This document shows, one piece after another, positions 1 to 9,216 of a stretch of 64,000 nt of DNA. The position numbers and the translations under genes are program-made. Every line of letters begins with the position of its first letter. Position 1 is the first letter of the stretch. Source of the stretch: Bacteroides cellulosilyticus (GTDB taxonomy: Bacteria > Bacteroidota > Bacteroidia > Bacteroidales > Bacteroidaceae); assembly GCF_020091405.1 (NCBI RefSeq), contig NZ_CP081903.1, positions 6,386,501 through 6,450,500 of the forward strand, given 5' to 3'. The notes below the pieces were generated by a model. The model was given only the letters and a program-made list of their open reading frames with translations, had not been told where the DNA came from and made no database searches.

Positions 1-207
1 CAGACCGACCATGCAGAACAAAGTCACTTTCCAATGGAAATTGCGTAGCATCACGTACCAAATGGCGGCATACATGGGTATCCAAATCCATTTACCACTG
101 TAGGTACTCATGAAATAATCAAAGAACGGACTGTGCATCCGATTGATGGAGAGGAATATGTCAGTATCAATGTCAACAACCTCATTCAAAAGTTCTAATA
201 GCATCAT
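1..207 (-). CDS. PAP2-family membrane phosphatase, N-terminal fragment (cut by window edge)
   Basis: The first 69 codons of a minus-strand gene are visible; the rest lies outside the window. The start, two adjacent ATG codons, lies 6 bp after the stop of the upstream sulfatase-like gene, so the two are very likely co-transcribed. The segment 'DIDTDIFLSINRMHSPFFDYFMS' is seen in two parts: an acidic N-terminus with FLSINR, then HSPFFDYFM, which is the usual opening of bacterial PAP2 (undecaprenyl-diphosphatase-like) proteins. A membrane helix begins near residue 42. The catalytic motifs of the family lie further downstream and cannot be seen, so the family call rests on the N-terminal pattern only. 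Pairing with an LTA-synthase-like enzyme suggests envelope lipid or phospho-headgroup turnover, which is inference. Confidence 0.7.
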   Translation of the reverse strand, partial: MMLLELLNEVVDIDTDIFLSINRMHSPFFDYFMSTYSGKWIWIPMYAAIWYVMLRNFHWKVTLFCMVGL

Positions 208-213
208 CTTGTT

Positions 214-2091
214 TTATCTTTTAGCAATGTCATCATACAATTTCTGCAAATAGGCCTTGCCCGGTAGCAAGTTCTTGCCTTTCGTACTGCCTTCATCTAC
301 TGCCACGGCATTAGCTTCGCAGTTAAATATCAACTGATTGTCCGGTGTCACCATACCAAAGGCATCCGGAACGGCAAAGAATGCAAAATGTGGAGAAGCC
401 GGATTCAGCATATCTTTACTGAACACAAAATCCTGATGTGGCAATGATAATTGTGCCAATAAAGTAGCCGCAATATCATGTTGGGAACCATATATATCAA
501 TGCGTCTTGGTTCGCTAACCGCACCTCCTATCAATAACAGGGGGATTTGGTAACGATCTACCGATAGATTATTCAAATGTTCGGGATACGCGCCCAAGTG
601 GTCGGGAACCAATACCAGCACTGTATTCTTCCATTGGGGCAATTCGCGGAAACGCTTCACAAAGTCGCCTACACAACTATCAGTATAAGCAAAAGCGTTT
701 AAACGATCATTCGCCAGACGGCGATACGGAACTTCAAAGGGTTCATGACTGCTGGAGGTTTGCAATACCTGGAAAAAGGGACGGGCATTTTCCGCCGAAG
801 TTGTGTCTGCCGCCTCAGCTTTCATATCTTCCAGCAGACGGTTGAAAACAAGATGGTCATGCGCTCCCCATTTACTCAAGCGCTCTGATACGGGAAAGTC
901 CTGATCGGAAATAATATTCTCGAAACCGGAAGACATCAGATAGGAACGCATATTCGTAAAGTCGGCATCACCTCCATAATAATATTTAGTACGGTATCCG
1001 GCATCACGCAGGCTACCTGCAATGGCAGGAAGATTCTGTGTCTTACGGGGATACTTCATGATACTCGTGGTAGGCTGTGCGGGATAGCCACTCAGAATAG
1101 CCACCAGTCCACGGTCTGTGCGGAAACTGTTGGCATAAAAGTTTGTAAAGAGTACTCCCTCCTTTGCCAGACTGTCCATCTGTACAGCAATATCCGGTTC
1201 ACCGCCCAAAGTTGTCATCAATCTGGATGAGAAGCTCTCCAATATAACAAAGATAACATTGGGGCGTTCTGTCTTGAATAAAGTCGTACGTAAAGTATCG
1301 GGAACCACTGCAGTACTGTCCAGCACTGACGGATCTACCAGATTCTTTATCAACTCATCCGCCTGTGCCGCTTCCATAAAACGATATTGCTTGCCGAAAT
1401 CCTTTTGCTTGGATAGAGATTCCATCAGGCTGAATGCCGGATTGATAGCTGCATGGTTCAAGCGTTGGTTGGAACTGAAATAAACTTTGCCGGTGTTCAT
1501 TGTAGAAACGGTAAAACCGCCACGGATAGGAATAAAGAGCAAACCGGTCAGTAACAGCATTACACCTGACACCGACAATCGGCGATAAGGCAGTTTCATC
1601 CTTTTCCAGATACCTTTCTGTATCCAAAGAAAAAGAGCGTAAAGCAATGATGCATACAGGATCATGGCTACTATTCCTCCCAGCACCTGCCATATACTGA
1701 TACTTGCCAGCGCATCTTTGGGAGAAGAAAAGAAATAAAAAAGCGGTGTAGCATCCAGACGGAAGCCCCAATACTCATATAAACCTATATCAACAATGAA
1801 AATGACAGCGAGCAAAATAGCGATGAAGAAGTAATAGCCGTTCCAGATGCGGCGGAGTGCCTTGGAAAGTGTCCAGGCGGACGCTATGAAGAGTAGTCCG
1901 GGAATAGCCGTTAAATATCCGGCAAGCGAGAGGTCGAGGGGTAAACCATTCCAGATAACCTTGAAAGGGTCTGTCCAGGAAGTTCCTGCATACAAAGAAC
2001 TGTAGTAGAGTATAAATAACGGTTTCTGTAGTATAAAGATACAGACGAAGAGAATGTACGTCTTTATCAATCCAATAAGCCTTTCTTTCAT
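214..2091 (-). CDS. LTA synthase-like membrane sulfatase / phosphoglycerol transferase
   Basis: This 625-residue protein has about five N-terminal membrane helices (roughly residues 10-30, 55-75, 85-105, 130-155 and 175-190) and a large C-terminal alkaline-phosphatase-superfamily domain outside the membrane. Metal and catalytic positions of the LTA synthase family are visible: Glu285 in VILESFSS, the nucleophile Thr325 in SFRTDRG, and Asp497-His498 in VPDHLG. Known relatives transfer phosphoglycerol or phosphoethanolamine head groups. Bacteroides has no classical lipoteichoic acid, so the acceptor here is unknown. A TAnnTTTG promoter element at 2125-2132 lies 33 bp upstream of the start. The gene is followed after 6 bp by a PAP2-type phosphatase, a sensible partner for recycling a lipid product. 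Confidence 0.88.
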   Translation of the reverse strand: MKERLIGLIKTYILFVCIFILQKPLFILYYSSLYAGTSWTDPFKVIWNGLPLDLSLAGYLTAIPGLLFIASAWTLSKALRRIWNGYYFFIAILLAVIFIVDIGLYEYWGFRLDATPLFYFFSSPKDALASISIWQVLGGIVAMILYASLLYALFLWIQKGIWKRMKLPYRRLSVSGVMLLLTGLLFIPIRGGFTVSTMNTGKVYFSSNQRLNHAAINPAFSLMESLSKQKDFGKQYRFMEAAQADELIKNLVDPSVLDSTAVVPDTLRTTLFKTERPNVIFVILESFSSRLMTTLGGEPDIAVQMDSLAKEGVLFTNFYANSFRTDRGLVAILSGYPAQPTTSIMKYPRKTQNLPAIAGSLRDAGYRTKYYYGGDADFTNMRSYLMSSGFENIISDQDFPVSERLSKWGAHDHLVFNRLLEDMKAEAADTTSAENARPFFQVLQTSSSHEPFEVPYRRLANDRLNAFAYTDSCVGDFVKRFRELPQWKNTVLVLVPDHLGAYPEHLNNLSVDRYQIPLLLIGGAVSEPRRIDIYGSQHDIAATLLAQLSLPHQDFVFSKDMLNPASPHFAFFAVPDAFGMVTPDNQLIFNCEANAVAVDEGSTKGKNLLPGKAYLQKLYDDIAKR

Positions 2092-2124
2092 CAGCTTTTT
2101 CTCTTTTTATATTTATATTGAGCG

Positions 2125-2132
2125 CAAAAATA
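2125..2132 (-). promoter_or_regulatory. Bacteroidales -7 promoter element for the sulfatase gene
   Basis: Read on the minus strand this is TATTTTTG, a full match to the Bacteroidales primary-sigma -7 consensus TAnnTTTG. It sits 33 bp upstream of the start at 2091. Confidence 0.55.
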
Positions 2133-2204
2133 GTTGTTTTATTCTATTTTACGCCAATATTGTTCAAGAAAACCGTGAAAGATAGGCTTATAGAGTATTT
2201 TTTA

Positions 2205-2861
2205 TTATCCGTTTACACGTTTATAGTCTTCAAGGAACTTTTTCAACCCGGAATCCGTCAACGGATGATTGAGTAGACCTTTGATGGCAGACAACGGACA
2301 GGTTGCTACATCAGCCCCCACTTCAATACATTGCATGATGTGCGCTGTATGACGAATGGAAGCTGCAAGTACCTGTGTAGTATAACCGTAATATCGATAC
2401 ATTTCTACAATCTTGCCTACCAGTGCAATACCGTCTTCACAGATGTCATCCAGACGCCCGACAAACGGAGAAACATAAGTAGCTCCTGCCTTGGCGGCCA
2501 GCAATGCTTGTCCTACGGAAAATACTAATGTGCAATTGGTACGGATACCTTTGGAAGTGAAATATTTGACAGCCTTGATACCGTCGGCAATACAGGGAAC
2601 TTTTACTACGATGTGAGGGTTGAGTGCAGCAAGTTCTTCACCTTCCTTAATCATACCTTCATAATCCGTAGCAATTACTTCGGCACTGACATCGCCTTGC
2701 ACGATGTTGCAGATTTCTACATAATGTTTCCGCTGGTTATCTACTCCTTTGATACCCTCTTTCGCCATGAGCGAAGGATTGGTTGTCACTCCATCAAGAA
2801 CGCCCATATCATAGGCTTCCCGGATTTGATCTAAATTTGCAGTGTCAATAAAAAACTTCAT
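2205..2861 (-). CDS. fsa: Transaldolase-like fructose-6-phosphate aldolase
   Basis: This 218-residue protein matches the short FSA/TalC branch of the transaldolase family. It opens with MKFFIDTANLDQIREA and carries the family block TTNPSL near residue 26. The Schiff-base lysine is Lys87 in HIVVKVPC, followed by the conserved NCTLVFS and ATYVSPFVGRLDD blocks. The length is typical of FSA-type proteins and much shorter than classical transaldolase. Annotation pipelines often call such genes transaldolase; whether the true activity is fructose-6-phosphate aldolase or transaldolase cannot be read from sequence. It acts in the cytoplasm in pentose/hexose phosphate metabolism. It stands alone between the sulfatase and the phosphate-transport cluster. 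Confidence 0.9.
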   Translation of the reverse strand: MKFFIDTANLDQIREAYDMGVLDGVTTNPSLMAKEGIKGVDNQRKHYVEICNIVQGDVSAEVIATDYEGMIKEGEELAALNPHIVVKVPCIADGIKAVKYFTSKGIRTNCTLVFSVGQALLAAKAGATYVSPFVGRLDDICEDGIALVGKIVEMYRYYGYTTQVLAASIRHTAHIMQCIEVGADVATCPLSAIKGLLNHPLTDSGLKKFLEDYKRVNG

Positions 2862-2992
2862 GGTATAAACTGTTTTATTGTGATTTAAAAGATAATCATG
2901 CTACATCAAACTAATTGAATTTACGAATGTGAAGCATATATAATAAGAACAGATAGTTTAGTTAAATGTTTTCAGTGCATGCTATTTTATCC

Positions 2993-4015
2993 TTATAAAG
3001 AACAGAACAAGCCAATAATCCAATAAACTCCGGCTGCCAAAAGCCCACTCACCGGGATCGTCAGCACCCAAGCAATCATCAGACTTCTTGTCACTCCCCA
3101 ACGTACAGCGGAGAGTCTTTTGGTAGCACCGACTCCAATAATAGCTCCGGTAATTGTATGTGTAGTACTCACCGGAATTTTCAAGAACTCCGTAAGATAT
3201 AAAGTAAAAGCACCGGCTGTTTCCGCGACAACACCTTCCAAAGGTGTTACTTTAGTAATCCTGGTACCCATCGTTTTCACAATCTTCCACCCACCGGACA
3301 TTGTACCAAGAGAAATGGCTGTAAAACACGAAAATGCCACCCAATCCGGCAAATCCTCAATACTGTTTATTCCCATTCCCAAGCCTTCCGAATGGGCTGC
3401 TATCATGGCCGCCGCTATAATACCCATTACCTTTTGCGAGTCATTCAAACTATGCCCTATACTGAACATAGCCGAAGAGACAAGTTGCAATTTCTTAAAC
3501 CAGACTTCAGCCGTATGGGGATGCGCACGCCGACAAGCATAAAGAACCAACAATGTAAATCCGAAGGCAACAATCATTCCTATCAAAGGAGCAAGAAATA
3601 TGAAAGCCGCAATCTTCAGAATGATATTGAGTTGAATAGCATCGAAACCATGAGCCATAATGGCGGCTCCTGCAAATCCGCCAATAAGGGTATGGGAAGA
3701 AGATGAGGGAATACCTCTCCACCAGGTAAACAGATTCCATGCTATGGCAGCAATCACTCCGGATAATATAATAGGCAGTGTTATAAACTGTTCCATCACA
3801 GTCTTGGACACAGTATTGGCTATACCGAAACCGCCGATTAAATATTTGGCAATAAAAAATGCAACGAAGTTAAAGAAAGCCGCCCATATTACTGCCTGAA
3901 AGGGAGTAAGAACTTTGGTCGATACAATAGTGGCTATTGAATTTGCCGCATCGTGGAAGCCATTGATATAGTCGAATATCAGAGCCAGTACAATAATTAT
4001 TACTAATAATTCCAT
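2993..4015 (-). CDS. Inorganic phosphate transporter, Pit family
   Basis: This 340-residue polytopic membrane protein has the Pit signature GFHDAANSIATIVSTKVL at residues 20-37 and the repeated half-signature near the C-terminus, VSTTHTITGAIIGVGATKR, which reflects the internal duplication of the family. About ten hydrophobic segments are present. Pit proteins take up metal-phosphate complexes with proton symport. It is the last gene of a three-gene minus-strand cluster: DedA protein, DUF47 protein, Pit, with gaps of 13 and 14 bp. The DUF47-Pit pair is a widely conserved arrangement and supports phosphate rather than sulfate as substrate. No Pho box is evident. Confidence 0.92.
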   Translation of the reverse strand: MELLVIIIVLALIFDYINGFHDAANSIATIVSTKVLTPFQAVIWAAFFNFVAFFIAKYLIGGFGIANTVSKTVMEQFITLPIILSGVIAAIAWNLFTWWRGIPSSSSHTLIGGFAGAAIMAHGFDAIQLNIILKIAAFIFLAPLIGMIVAFGFTLLVLYACRRAHPHTAEVWFKKLQLVSSAMFSIGHSLNDSQKVMGIIAAAMIAAHSEGLGMGINSIEDLPDWVAFSCFTAISLGTMSGGWKIVKTMGTRITKVTPLEGVVAETAGAFTLYLTEFLKIPVSTTHTITGAIIGVGATKRLSAVRWGVTRSLMIAWVLTIPVSGLLAAGVYWIIGLFCSL

Positions 4016-4029
4016 GTTCTCAGCTTCTT

Positions 4030-4677
4030 CTATGCATATTTTATAATCAGATTCTTTAGTATCTTACCTACCTGCTCTGCCACATCGGTTGTTTTTTCCA
4101 ATTCATGCATGATCTCTTTAATCTTGATAAGTTCAATGCAATCCTTTTCTTCTTCAAAAAGCTTCGTGATAAAGTGTTCATATACATCATCTGCCTGATT
4201 TTCTATATCATGTAACTTATTGCAGTATCCACGCAATGCGGCCGGTTTCTGACGGAAAGTTTCAAGTTCATCCATCGCCTTGCCAATATATACAGCCTCC
4301 TGTTGAATCAGGCGACTCAACTCTTTTCCGCTATCGGAAATCGGGTGGGGATTATAGATATTAATACGTTTGGCACAACTGTTTATCCCGTCTATAACGT
4401 CATCCATGGTTGAAGCCAACGCATGAATATCTTCACGATCAAAAGGAGTAATGAAAGTAGTTCCAAGCTCATCAAGGATTAAATGAGTTAATTTATCCCC
4501 CTCACGTTCCAGGTCTTTTATTCTTTTATAATAATCTGCTCTCTCTTCCGGTTTATCATGTTGTAAACTTTCTACCAAAAGAGTGGATGATGCAGACAAA
4601 ATCTCAGACAATTGTTTCAACAGAGGAAAGAACTTAGGTTCTTTGGGAGTAAACCTGCTAAAAAAAGAATTTTTCAT
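4030..4677 (-). CDS. DUF47 / PhoU-like Pit accessory protein
   Basis: This 215-residue, mostly helical and strongly charged protein has no signal peptide or membrane segment. It fits the DUF47 (TIGR00153) family, relatives of PhoU that are encoded beside Pit transporters and probably modulate their activity in the cytoplasm. The block EREGDKLTHLILDELGTTFITPFDREDIHALASTMDDVID, seen in pieces from about residue 50, with its acidic metal-binding helix pairs is characteristic. It lies 14 bp upstream of the Pit gene and 13 bp downstream of the DedA gene, so co-translation with the transporter is likely. Confidence 0.9.
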   Translation of the reverse strand: MKNSFFSRFTPKEPKFFPLLKQLSEILSASSTLLVESLQHDKPEERADYYKRIKDLEREGDKLTHLILDELGTTFITPFDREDIHALASTMDDVIDGINSCAKRINIYNPHPISDSGKELSRLIQQEAVYIGKAMDELETFRQKPAALRGYCNKLHDIENQADDVYEHFITKLFEEEKDCIELIKIKEIMHELEKTTDVAEQVGKILKNLIIKYA

Positions 4678-4690
4678 AAGAATAAATATA

Positions 4691-5344
4691 TCAAATTATT
4701 TCTGTTTTTTTGATTTCTTTTTTTGCCCGTATCACCTCTATAATGGCAGGTAATATGGATATAACTATAATTGCCACAATCAACAATTTAAGATTTTCCT
4801 GTACAATCGGGAGGTCTCCGAAGAAATATCCGGCATAGCAGAAAAGTGCCACCCAAGCTGCACCTCCTATCAGATTGTATACCATGAAATAATAGTAATG
4901 CATTTTACCCATTCCTGCTACAAACGGAGCAAAAGTGCGCACAATAGGGACAAACCTGGCTATAATTATGGTCTTGCCTCCATACTTTTTATAAAATTCA
5001 TGTGTTTTATCCAAATGACTTTGTTTGAATATTCTGGATTTGGGATTATTGAACAATTTGCGTCCGAAGAGATGCCCTATCATATAATTACAAGAATCTC
5101 CCAAAACTGCGGCGAAAAACAAGATCAAAACAAGAATATTTACCTCAAGAGGCGTCCCGGGTAACGAGGCAATAGCTCCCGCCACAAAGAGTAATGAATC
5201 TCCCGGAAGAAAAGGAGTAACAACCAATCCCGTTTCACAAAAAATGATTATGAACAATATTATGTAAGTCCAGGCATGATATTCCTGCACAATGTTTATC
5301 ATATATTGATCAATGTGAAGAATAAAATCTAATATAAATTCCAT
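4691..5344 (-). CDS. DedA family membrane protein
   Basis: The 217-residue protein shows the DedA/VTT pattern: a re-entrant acidic segment ([19 protein letters not shown], residues about 35-53) and the later [17 protein letters not shown] block with two conserved arginines. Four to five membrane helices follow the family layout. DedA proteins are implicated in lipid-carrier recycling and membrane potential maintenance; some flip undecaprenyl phosphate or phosphatidylethanolamine. The first gene of the DedA-DUF47-Pit cluster, it has no clear TAnnTTTG element in the 146 bp upstream. Its specific substrate is not predictable here. Confidence 0.88.
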   Translation of the reverse strand: MEFILDFILHIDQYMINIVQEYHAWTYIILFIIIFCETGLVVTPFLPGDSLLFVAGAIASLPGTPLEVNILVLILFFAAVLGDSCNYMIGHLFGRKLFNNPKSRIFKQSHLDKTHEFYKKYGGKTIIIARFVPIVRTFAPFVAGMGKMHYYYFMVYNLIGGAAWVALFCYAGYFFGDLPIVQENLKLLIVAIIVISILPAIIEVIRAKKEIKKTEII

Positions 5345-5490
5345 TATCTATTGAATATTAACATATAGGTATATACATATTCCACAACAGAGATATGACT
5401 TTCCAGTTATTCTCAATGAGAGGAATACATATGAATTGAAGTAATAAGAAGATATAAGACACACTAAATGCCTTATAGAAAAGAGAAAGA

Positions 5491-5904
5491 TTAAATAATA
5501 ATATGTCTTAACGCATAGATATAGTATCTACTGGAATAGTGAGTAAGAGAGAGTTGATACGGAAAAGACATTCTTTTTTCTTCGGGAAGTAGCACCTTTA
5601 TGGATTTGACGATCTTTGCTACAACTGAAAGGGCATTAAATCTTAGAACTTGTGAAGAAGGAATATTACTGCGTGAAACGGATGTTGCTATATTACCAAT
5701 AGCCTTACTTGCATATTCTCCGCCATAGACAACTTTCCTACATTGCTCTGCACCTGCCTCAGATATATTACATTCCGTCCTACCCTGCTGCAGGTCTGTT
5801 ACACAAAGTTCCCCATACTCCTTCACACCACCGGACACAGATTCGAATCCCGATACAAGGAATACACCTAATAACATGCAAAATAAAAGTATATACTTCG
5901 CCAT
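5491..5904 (-). CDS. Small secreted protein of unknown function
   Basis: I do not recognise this 137-residue protein. It begins with a hydrophobic segment (residues 4-20) that looks like a signal peptide, without a convincing lipobox. The mature part holds three cysteines, in ELCVTD, TECNIS and EQCRKV, in the first half, and a basic, Tyr-rich C-terminus. It stands alone between the DedA gene and a decayed propeller gene. The -7 element at 5913-5920 ends only 8 bp before the ATG at 5904, so the transcript would be nearly leaderless if both calls are right. A later in-frame Met at residue 10 would truncate the signal peptide, so the first Met is preferred. Confidence 0.6.
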   Translation of the reverse strand: MAKYILLFCMLLGVFLVSGFESVSGGVKEYGELCVTDLQQGRTECNISEAGAEQCRKVVYGGEYASKAIGNIATSVSRSNIPSSQVLRFNALSVVAKIVKSIKVLLPEEKRMSFPYQLSLTHYSSRYYIYALRHIII

Positions 5905-5912
5905 AACGGCTG

Positions 5913-5920
5913 CAAATATA
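5913..5920 (-). promoter_or_regulatory. -7 promoter element immediately upstream of the small secreted protein
   Basis: The minus strand reads TATATTTG, a full TAnnTTTG match. It ends 8 bp before the start codon, implying a leader of only one or two bases. Confidence 0.45.
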
Positions 5921-5973
5921 AAAAGTATTTTTTAGAGATGAATCATTTTAGCCTTTTATCTTACGAACCTCCT

Positions 5974-6514
5974 TTATTCTTTTCCGGGTAATATATACAA
6001 AAAGAGCGGATCGTCATACATATAACATACCTGATACAATCGCTTCCCATCTGATACAACCCTGCCCCAATGGTCAAGTTTATAGGAAGAAATAATCATT
6101 CGCAGCAGATATTCCCCAATAATAAGTCACATTATCCGGACCTAATGTTAGTATATCATTCTTGGCTTCCACACAGCAGCAAAAGTAATATCCCGTACGG
6201 TTTGAGCAGATGTATCCATTACCAAGACTTTACGAAAATATTTATAGGCATATGCCATCCGGTTACCGGAAGGAGAAACAATAGATAGGACCTTCTTCAT
6301 CTAATATTTGATGAATACCAGCCAATTCTATAAGTTCTCCGAAATCCTCATCTTTTAATGTCACACATCCGGCCACCAGCTGAGCATCTTGTATTACTTT
6401 CGGAGTTTCTGCAATAATCGTGTCGTTCGCCTCCCGCTGTTTCTGCTCTGCCCGCGGCTTGCAGGCAGAGAGAAACGATAGAGACAGCAATATAATGTAA
6501 AGTAAGTGTTTCAT
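5974..6514 (-). pseudogene. Decayed TolB-like/6-bladed beta-propeller lipoprotein
   Basis: The first 83 codons (6514 to 6263) give a clean lipoprotein start, MKHLLYIILLSLSFLSAC, and then lose coding sense. From about 6302 downwards another frame encodes SPSGNRMAYAYKYF and MDTSAQTVRDITF, which are typical of Bacteroides 6-bladed propeller proteins. Still further on, out of frame again, come NVTYYWGISAANDYFF and the C-terminal DHWGRVVSDGKRLYQVCY, ending at the TAA at 5974. At about 180 codons in total it is roughly half the usual 350-400, so a central deletion plus at least two frameshifts are needed. An intact relative of the propeller type starts 3 bp upstream (stop at 6518), so this may be a decayed paralogue in the same operon. 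Confidence 0.72.
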
Positions 6515-6517
6515 TTA

Positions 6518-7723
6518 TTATTTCAACTTAGCGTACAGAATATAGTTATTGTCATTCTCATGAATGCTATCTGCCAGCTTTTGTACACGTTCCCGGTCGG
6601 CAGCAGAAATGTCTTTAGCATCTACCAGATATTTTTCCAATGTTTCTTTCAGAGTTACAGGTTCCATGTTGGCCGTATAATATCCGTTTGAGCAACAGTC
6701 TGAAAACCAAGAAATAGGTAAATTTCCCAGATAGTCATTCTCCACTTTATAGAAAGCCCCTTTCAAAGACTGTTTATCTATGACAAAATCGGCAGGGACC
6801 TCAGTCGTAAAATTATTTTCATCCACTTGTTTTTCTACAAATATACTTCCCAAGAAATGATGTGGAAGTTCCCTATAATCATGGATAGGAACCTCTTTCT
6901 TAGCAAAACTCATAGTGAAACGAGGATTCAAACGCCCGTTGGCATAATGATAAAGGCTATCCGAACGGCGTTCCCAGAATGGGGAAAGAGATACATCAAA
7001 ATCAGCACCATTCTTATTACTGTGTACCTCATTGCTGAAATCAGGTTTTAAGGCCAGATGGCGTGAACGTATCGTATCTTGTATTTCTCCACTGAACTTC
7101 TGAGTCCATGCCACATACGGCAAATAATCAAAAGGCAGAAGGAATACAGACAAAAGAGAATCCTTTGTATTTGCCTTGAAGACACCTTTCGGCACCAAAC
7201 TAGGTAATGGAATGTTCTGTACAGCCTGTCCTTTCAAATCATAGGCCAGCAGAGATCTTGCATTCCATGGAAGCAAATATATACGCCCACCAGCCTCGTC
7301 TATCTGAGCATCATAAATCAACTGATACTCACCGGGACCTTGTCCAAACGCCCCCACATTGCCAAGAAACTTCCCTGATTTATCGAAAAGCTTAAAAGGA
7401 GTTTGGTCTTTGCCCCATACCAATATATAATTGTCAGAAACAATCACATTCCGCACAGGCACCAATGCTTCATCCCGGTTATCCAACTTCACAATCTGCA
7501 ATTCATCTGCAAAATAACTCAATGGAAGTACTAATGTATCTTTCAGTGCCGATAGGTTGCAAACCCATACAGAATCTCCGTTTAAAATCTCCACCGAACC
7601 AACTATCGGTTGTGCGTCTAATGCATCACCTTTTGATCCTTGTCCACCATTTGTACAAGAACTCAACCCTCCAATAAACATCAGGCATATCAGTCCTGCA
7701 CTTTTCCATTGTTTGCTTTTCAT
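6518..7723 (-). CDS. 6-bladed beta-propeller lipoprotein
   Basis: I place the start at the ATG at 7723 rather than at an upstream in-frame ATG (7783), because it gives a normal lipoprotein signal (GLICLMFIGGLSSC, Cys23) and because a -7 element at 7753-7760 lies 29 bp in front of it. The 401-residue product has the motif GQGPGEYQ, a hallmark of Bacteroides 6-bladed propeller proteins, and repeating short beta-strand blocks with D-x-G turns. The function of the family is unknown; these lipoproteins are often encoded next to membrane-bound TPR regulators, as here (7882-9204). Surface or periplasmic sensing is a reasonable inference, not shown. Confidence 0.82.
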   Translation of the reverse strand: MKSKQWKSAGLICLMFIGGLSSCTNGGQGSKGDALDAQPIVGSVEILNGDSVWVCNLSALKDTLVLPLSYFADELQIVKLDNRDEALVPVRNVIVSDNYILVWGKDQTPFKLFDKSGKFLGNVGAFGQGPGEYQLIYDAQIDEAGGRIYLLPWNARSLLAYDLKGQAVQNIPLPSLVPKGVFKANTKDSLLSVFLLPFDYLPYVAWTQKFSGEIQDTIRSRHLALKPDFSNEVHSNKNGADFDVSLSPFWERRSDSLYHYANGRLNPRFTMSFAKKEVPIHDYRELPHHFLGSIFVEKQVDENNFTTEVPADFVIDKQSLKGAFYKVENDYLGNLPISWFSDCCSNGYYTANMEPVTLKETLEKYLVDAKDISAADRERVQKLADSIHENDNNYILYAKLK

Positions 7724-7752
7724 ATTCTTATTTTTTACATGAAACAATGAGG

Positions 7753-7760
7753 CAAAGATA
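7753..7760 (-). promoter_or_regulatory. -7 promoter element for the propeller lipoprotein
   Basis: The minus strand reads TATCTTTG, an exact TAnnTTTG match, 29 bp before the start at 7723. It lies inside the longer alternative reading frame, which is the reason for choosing the shorter start. Confidence 0.6.
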
Positions 7761-7881
7761 GCTGGACAAGGAAGGAAATACAAATTATCTTATAGACAAA
7801 AGGTACAAGTTGTCAAGCACATAAATACATGATTATAAGCTACATATAAATTAATCAATCACAATAAGTATAGACAAAAGC

Positions 7882-9204
7882 TCAAAAACGGCGCAAAAAA
7901 TCATCCAAAGTCTCATTATTCTCCGTCAATCCCAACTTATCTCGTTTCATCCGCTGTTTCTTACGACTTATCGAGGTACGACTGATACAGTAAATGTCAG
8001 ATAGATCTTTAATACTAACGTTTATTTTCACCAGGCAACAGAAATACACATCCTTCATGCTCAATCCCGGAAAAGCTTCCAGCAACCGCGCTGAAAAATT
8101 ATCATAACTTCCATCCACCGTTTGGCGTATATCCTCCCACTCTTCATTAGACAAGGCTATACGTCGATTTTGATTATCATTTTCCTCTTCAGTACTCTCT
8201 TCTTCTTTTTCCAAAGAGGGAATTTTATGAAACGACTTCATCCGTCGAAAAAGCGATTCGCGAAGCAGACTCTCTTTTTCGCGCAATATACTCAACTCTT
8301 CCGACTGCTGTAACAATTGTTCCGTCTGACTCAGTCTCAGGGATTGCTCACGCCAAAGCTGCTTATACATCTGGCGTTTGCGACGTTGCCAAACAATATA
8401 ACTCGCAGCAAATGCCACAACAAAACAAAGTCCCAAACTTAACAGCCAGATTTCCCGCCTCTGCTTATCTATTTTCAACCGGTTCAGTTCATTTTCCAGT
8501 TTAGCCTTTTCATACTTCGTCCGGCTTTCAACTCCTTCCTCTCTTCTCAGTTCATTTACAAGATGCTCATTAGCAGCAAGTGCTGAATAGAAAGAGCAGC
8601 TGTCTTTCCCCAGCGAAGAGTATAGCAACTTCAACCTCCGGGATGCCTCGGCTGCAACCCAACGGTTCAAGGACATCGACGCAATACGATAATAGGTAGA
8701 AGCAGAATCATATTCGTTGATACCGGCCCAAAGATTTCCTTTAGCTAAATGATAATAAGGTACCATCTGCCTGTTATCCATATTCTTCCGTATAGAATCT
8801 AATCCAGATACCCCCTCCCGGAAACGCCCGGCAGCAGTATAAGCATCAGCTATTCCCTGACAGATAAAACTATACTGCCATTCTTCTGCCGTACGACTGG
8901 CCCTCAGAAAATAACGGATAGCCTCATCCGATTCTCCTCTTGCCGAATAGACAGAAGCAATGTAACGGTTCACCTGCGCTTTATGCCCATCACGTATGAA
9001 GAAACCTTCAGCCAATTGCATATAGAATAACATGCTGTCCATGTTATTGGAATGATGATAAACTGCCCTTCCTTTATTATACAAATTCAAACCAATCGCA
9101 AAAGAGTCGGGTATTATCCGGGAACTTTCACTTATCGGTACCTTCCCTCTCCCACAAGAAAAGAGGAAAGAAAGTATCAAAAACAGGAATAACAGTTTCT
9201 TCAT
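7882..9204 (-). CDS. TPR - membrane helix - HTH lipoprotein regulator
   Basis: The 440-residue protein begins with a lipoprotein-like signal (LFLILSFLFSCG, Cys17). Residues about 40-210 form TPR-like helical pairs. A hydrophobic helix follows at about 251-270 (WLLSLGLCFVVAFAASYIVW), then a charged coiled-coil stretch and a C-terminal helix-turn-helix-like block (IKDLSDIYCISRTSISRKKQRMKRDKLG). Extracytoplasmic TPRs linked to a cytoplasmic DNA-binding end is a known Bacteroidales design, but the ligand and targets are unknown. The lipobox-like Cys may not be processed, since the protein must also span the membrane. It starts 12 bp after the ModF-like ATPase gene and lies upstream of the propeller lipoprotein, which may be a partner. 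Confidence 0.78.
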   Translation of the reverse strand: MKKLLFLFLILSFLFSCGRGKVPISESSRIIPDSFAIGLNLYNKGRAVYHHSNNMDSMLFYMQLAEGFFIRDGHKAQVNRYIASVYSARGESDEAIRYFLRASRTAEEWQYSFICQGIADAYTAAGRFREGVSGLDSIRKNMDNRQMVPYYHLAKGNLWAGINEYDSASTYYRIASMSLNRWVAAEASRRLKLLYSSLGKDSCSFYSALAANEHLVNELRREEGVESRTKYEKAKLENELNRLKIDKQRREIWLLSLGLCFVVAFAASYIVWQRRKRQMYKQLWREQSLRLSQTEQLLQQSEELSILREKESLLRESLFRRMKSFHKIPSLEKEEESTEEENDNQNRRIALSNEEWEDIRQTVDGSYDNFSARLLEAFPGLSMKDVYFCCLVKINVSIKDLSDIYCISRTSISRKKQRMKRDKLGLTENNETLDDFLRRF

Positions 9205-9216
9205 AATTTTGACTGA

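Noticed and set aside
7724..7783. An N-terminal extension of the propeller lipoprotein
   Set aside because: The extra 20 residues would place the lipoprotein signal internally, and the -7 promoter element lies inside the extension.
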